Below, piece by piece: positions 62,543 to 64,000 of a DNA stretch of 64,000 nucleotides. Position 1 is the first letter of the stretch. Each line of letters opens with the position of its first letter. The notes beneath the pieces are model-generated. The model searched no databases and was not told where the DNA came from. It saw only the letters and a list, made by a program, of their open reading frames with translations. The position numbers and the translations under genes were made by a program. The stretch spans positions 1 through 64,000 of the forward strand of contig NZ_JAGFNS010000009.1 in assembly GCF_017592555.1 (NCBI RefSeq), given 5' to 3'. This stretch comes from Actinoplanes flavus (GTDB taxonomy: Bacteria > Actinomycetota > Actinomycetes > Mycobacteriales > Micromonosporaceae).

Positions 62543-63560
62543 GCAGGCGGTTAGCCAGCCACTCGACGGCCATCGGGTAGCGGAAGCCGATGCCGCCGTG
62601 CTTGGCCGGGAACAGCTCGAACGCGATCTTCTCCTCCGGTACGCCGATCCGCCGCAGACCGTCCCGGAACGCCTCGGCGCCCAGATCCAGGAACCACTCG
62701 TCGCGGGTGCCGGCGTCGATCCAGACGGCGCGCAGGGAACGCAGCTCGTCGGCGTACCGGTCGATCATCCGGATCGGGTCCCACGCCAGCCAGCGCTCCC
62801 ACAGCTCCGGTTTGAGCTGCCCGGTCCGGGGGTCGAACGGCAGCCGCGGGGTGCCGTCCGGGTCGGCGGAGAACGCCGCGGTGCAGCCCAGGAGGAGGCA
62901 GAACGGCATGTCCTCCTCCTTGGTGAACGGCACCCGCGACTGGAAGTCCTTCCACCAGGCCAGGATGTCGCCGTCGTAGTCGCGCAGGTAGCGGACGCAC
63001 TTGCCGAAGTCGGGGAGGTAGCAGTACTCGTACAGGGCGTCGCCGGCGTGGGTGGCCAGGGCTCCGAACAGGTCGGGGCGCAGCATCGGGGTGATCATCG
63101 CGCCGAAGCCGCCGGACGACTTGCCGGTGATGGCCCGCGACTCACGGTCCGGCAACGTCCGGTAGTGGGCGTCGACGTACGGCACCACCTCGTCGCACAG
63201 GTAGGAGTGGTACTTGCCGGTGCCGGGCGAGTCGACGTACTGCGAGCCGCCGTAGGCCGTCCACGCGTCCACATAGACGAGCACGCATCCCGGCGCGCGC
63301 CCCTCGGCGAACACCCGGTCGGCGGTCTCGATGAACGGCTCCCGGAACGGCTCCCGGTTCCCCCACATGGTGACCTGGCCCGAGTAGCCCTGGATGACGT
63401 AGATGCTCGGGCACCGTTGGTCGCCCTGCTCGTAGCCGGGCGGGGTGTAGACCCACAGCGGCCGCACGTGCGGATCGCCGAGCGGATTGTCCCGCAGCAA
63501 CCGCGACTCGATCGTGTCCTGATGCAGGGTGCCGGCGAGTTCACTGGTCCAAATCGACAT
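62535..63560 (-). CDS. Esterase-family alpha/beta hydrolase
   Basis: The 341-residue protein belongs to the PF00756 esterase family. The nucleophile elbow is ITGKSSGGFGAM (Ser near residue 148), a candidate acid lies in IDAGTRDEWFLD, and the His in AKHGGIGFRYP near the C-terminus completes the triad. It has no signal peptide. Substrate unknown; relatives act on siderophore esters, S-formylglutathione or acyl-sugars. It shows little similarity to the esterase at 31546 beyond the fold. It is divergent from the acyltransferase gene. Confidence 0.87.
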   Translation of the reverse strand: MSIWTSELAGTLHQDTIESRLLRDNPLGDPHVRPLWVYTPPGYEQGDQRCPSIYVIQGYSGQVTMWGNREPFREPFIETADRVFAEGRAPGCVLVYVDAWTAYGGSQYVDSPGTGKYHSYLCDEVVPYVDAHYRTLPDRESRAITGKSSGGFGAMITPMLRPDLFGALATHAGDALYEYCYLPDFGKCVRYLRDYDGDILAWWKDFQSRVPFTKEEDMPFCLLLGCTAAFSADPDGTPRLPFDPRTGQLKPELWERWLAWDPIRMIDRYADELRSLRAVWIDAGTRDEWFLDLGAEAFRDGLRRIGVPEEKIAFELFPAKHGGIGFRYPMAVEWLANRLLR

Positions 63561-63575
63561 GAAGGTCAGTCAACT

Positions 63576-63581
63576 ATCTTT
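63576..63581 (+). promoter_or_regulatory. Candidate -10 of a leaderless acyltransferase transcript
   Basis: TATCTT is followed by TTTCCG and the ATG at 63588. No ribosome-binding site is visible. Confidence 0.45.
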
Positions 63582-63587
63582 TTCCGA

Positions 63588-64000
63588 TGACCGCACCAAG
63601 GATGGCGTGGCTCGACGGGCTGCGCGCCGTCGCCGTACTGCTGGTGATCTATGCGCATCTGACCCGCTTCGTCTTCACCGATCTGCGCGCGGTCACCGGT
63701 GAGTGGCTGCACGCCGGCACCGCCGGGGTGATGCTGTTCTTCCTGGTCAGCGGCTACATCATTCCGGCCTCATTGGAGCGGCACGGCGATCTGCGCGCGT
63801 TCTGGCTGAGCCGGGCCCGCCGTCTGCTGCCGCTCTACCTGGCCGTGATCGCGGTCCTGGTGGTCGCCCACCCGCCCGCGAACGTCGGCTCCACGGCGGT
63901 GGGCCACGCGACCATGCTGCCGTTCCTGCTGGGTGTGCCGCTGGTCACGCCGGTGTTCTGGACGCTCTCCTTCGAGATGGCCTTCTACCTTCTCGTGACG
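63588..64000 (+). CDS. Acyltransferase-3 family membrane protein (partial)
   Basis: The gene runs off the right edge; 137 codons are visible. Blocks of the acyltransferase-3 family (PF01757) are clear: WLDGLRAVAVLLVIYAHL in the first helix with the catalytic His, FFLVSGYIIPASLERHGDL, FWLSRARRLLPLYLAVI, and FWTLSFEMAFYLL. Such enzymes move acetyl or acyl groups onto exported glycans, peptidoglycan or antibiotics. The divergent esterase could handle the same ester, which is inference. Confidence 0.9.

Overview
The window reads as chromosomal DNA of a high-GC actinobacterium, most like the Micromonosporaceae and Actinoplanes in particular. This is an inference from very GC-rich codon use, many GTG and TTG starts, a DUF574 methyltransferase, several apparently leaderless promoters (TANNNT six to eight bases before the start codon), actinobacterial c-di-GMP enzymes and a CebR-type cellulase operator. 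No rRNA, tRNA, CRISPR array, transposase or phage gene was seen. The sequence cannot fix the species.

Layout. 1-1158: repeat-rich DNA with no convincing gene. 1159-10607: a signalling block with three related membrane c-di-GMP enzymes (1582, 5376, 8301), a lone PemK-like toxin, 6-phosphogluconate dehydrogenase, a DUF574 methyltransferase and an MFS exporter. 10687-15903: phosphoglucomutase, a CopC-CopD fusion, a STAS protein, YaaA and a membrane-anchored FKBP. 16097-23259: a membrane-anchored protein and an MMPL transporter carrying a repetitive tail of about 1400 residues. 23705-31329: an unusual SDR, a Gly/Trp-rich secreted protein, a SWIM/SNF2 pair and a DUF5990 protein. 31546-37664: an esterase, an ATP-grasp-like protein, a GH9 cellulase under a CebR-like operator, a P450 and a second STAS protein. 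37942-42527: an amino-acid permease, a Ser/Thr kinase, a GH43-like propeller protein and a sulfotransferase.

43401-53115 is the most system-like part. Three GT2 glycosyltransferases, a large polytopic membrane protein with repeated D(D/E)TV(V/I)(I/L)R motifs, a DUF1616-like membrane protein and a GH26-like hydrolase run as a tightly spaced plus-strand series with two GTGA overlaps. A second GH26-like hydrolase and a NodB-type polysaccharide deacetylase run convergently. Together they look like an extracellular polysaccharide assembly, trimming and modification locus. A cluster of palindromes lies in front of its promoter.

53374-64000: an unidentified protein, a ScyD/ScyE-like propeller, a P-loop kinase, a metallophosphoesterase coupled to a methyltransferase, a four-domain ABC exporter with one degenerate ATP site, an NDPK-like fusion protein, an esterase and the start of an acyltransferase-3. 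Two intergenic spacers (about 23294-23537 and 57851-58082) carry the same family of hairpin repeats of about 55 bases. Several genes here encode proteins with repetitive, probably disordered tails. The recurrence of a Thr-x-x-Ile motif in two of them, with a Ser/Thr kinase nearby, is the most speculative lead reported.
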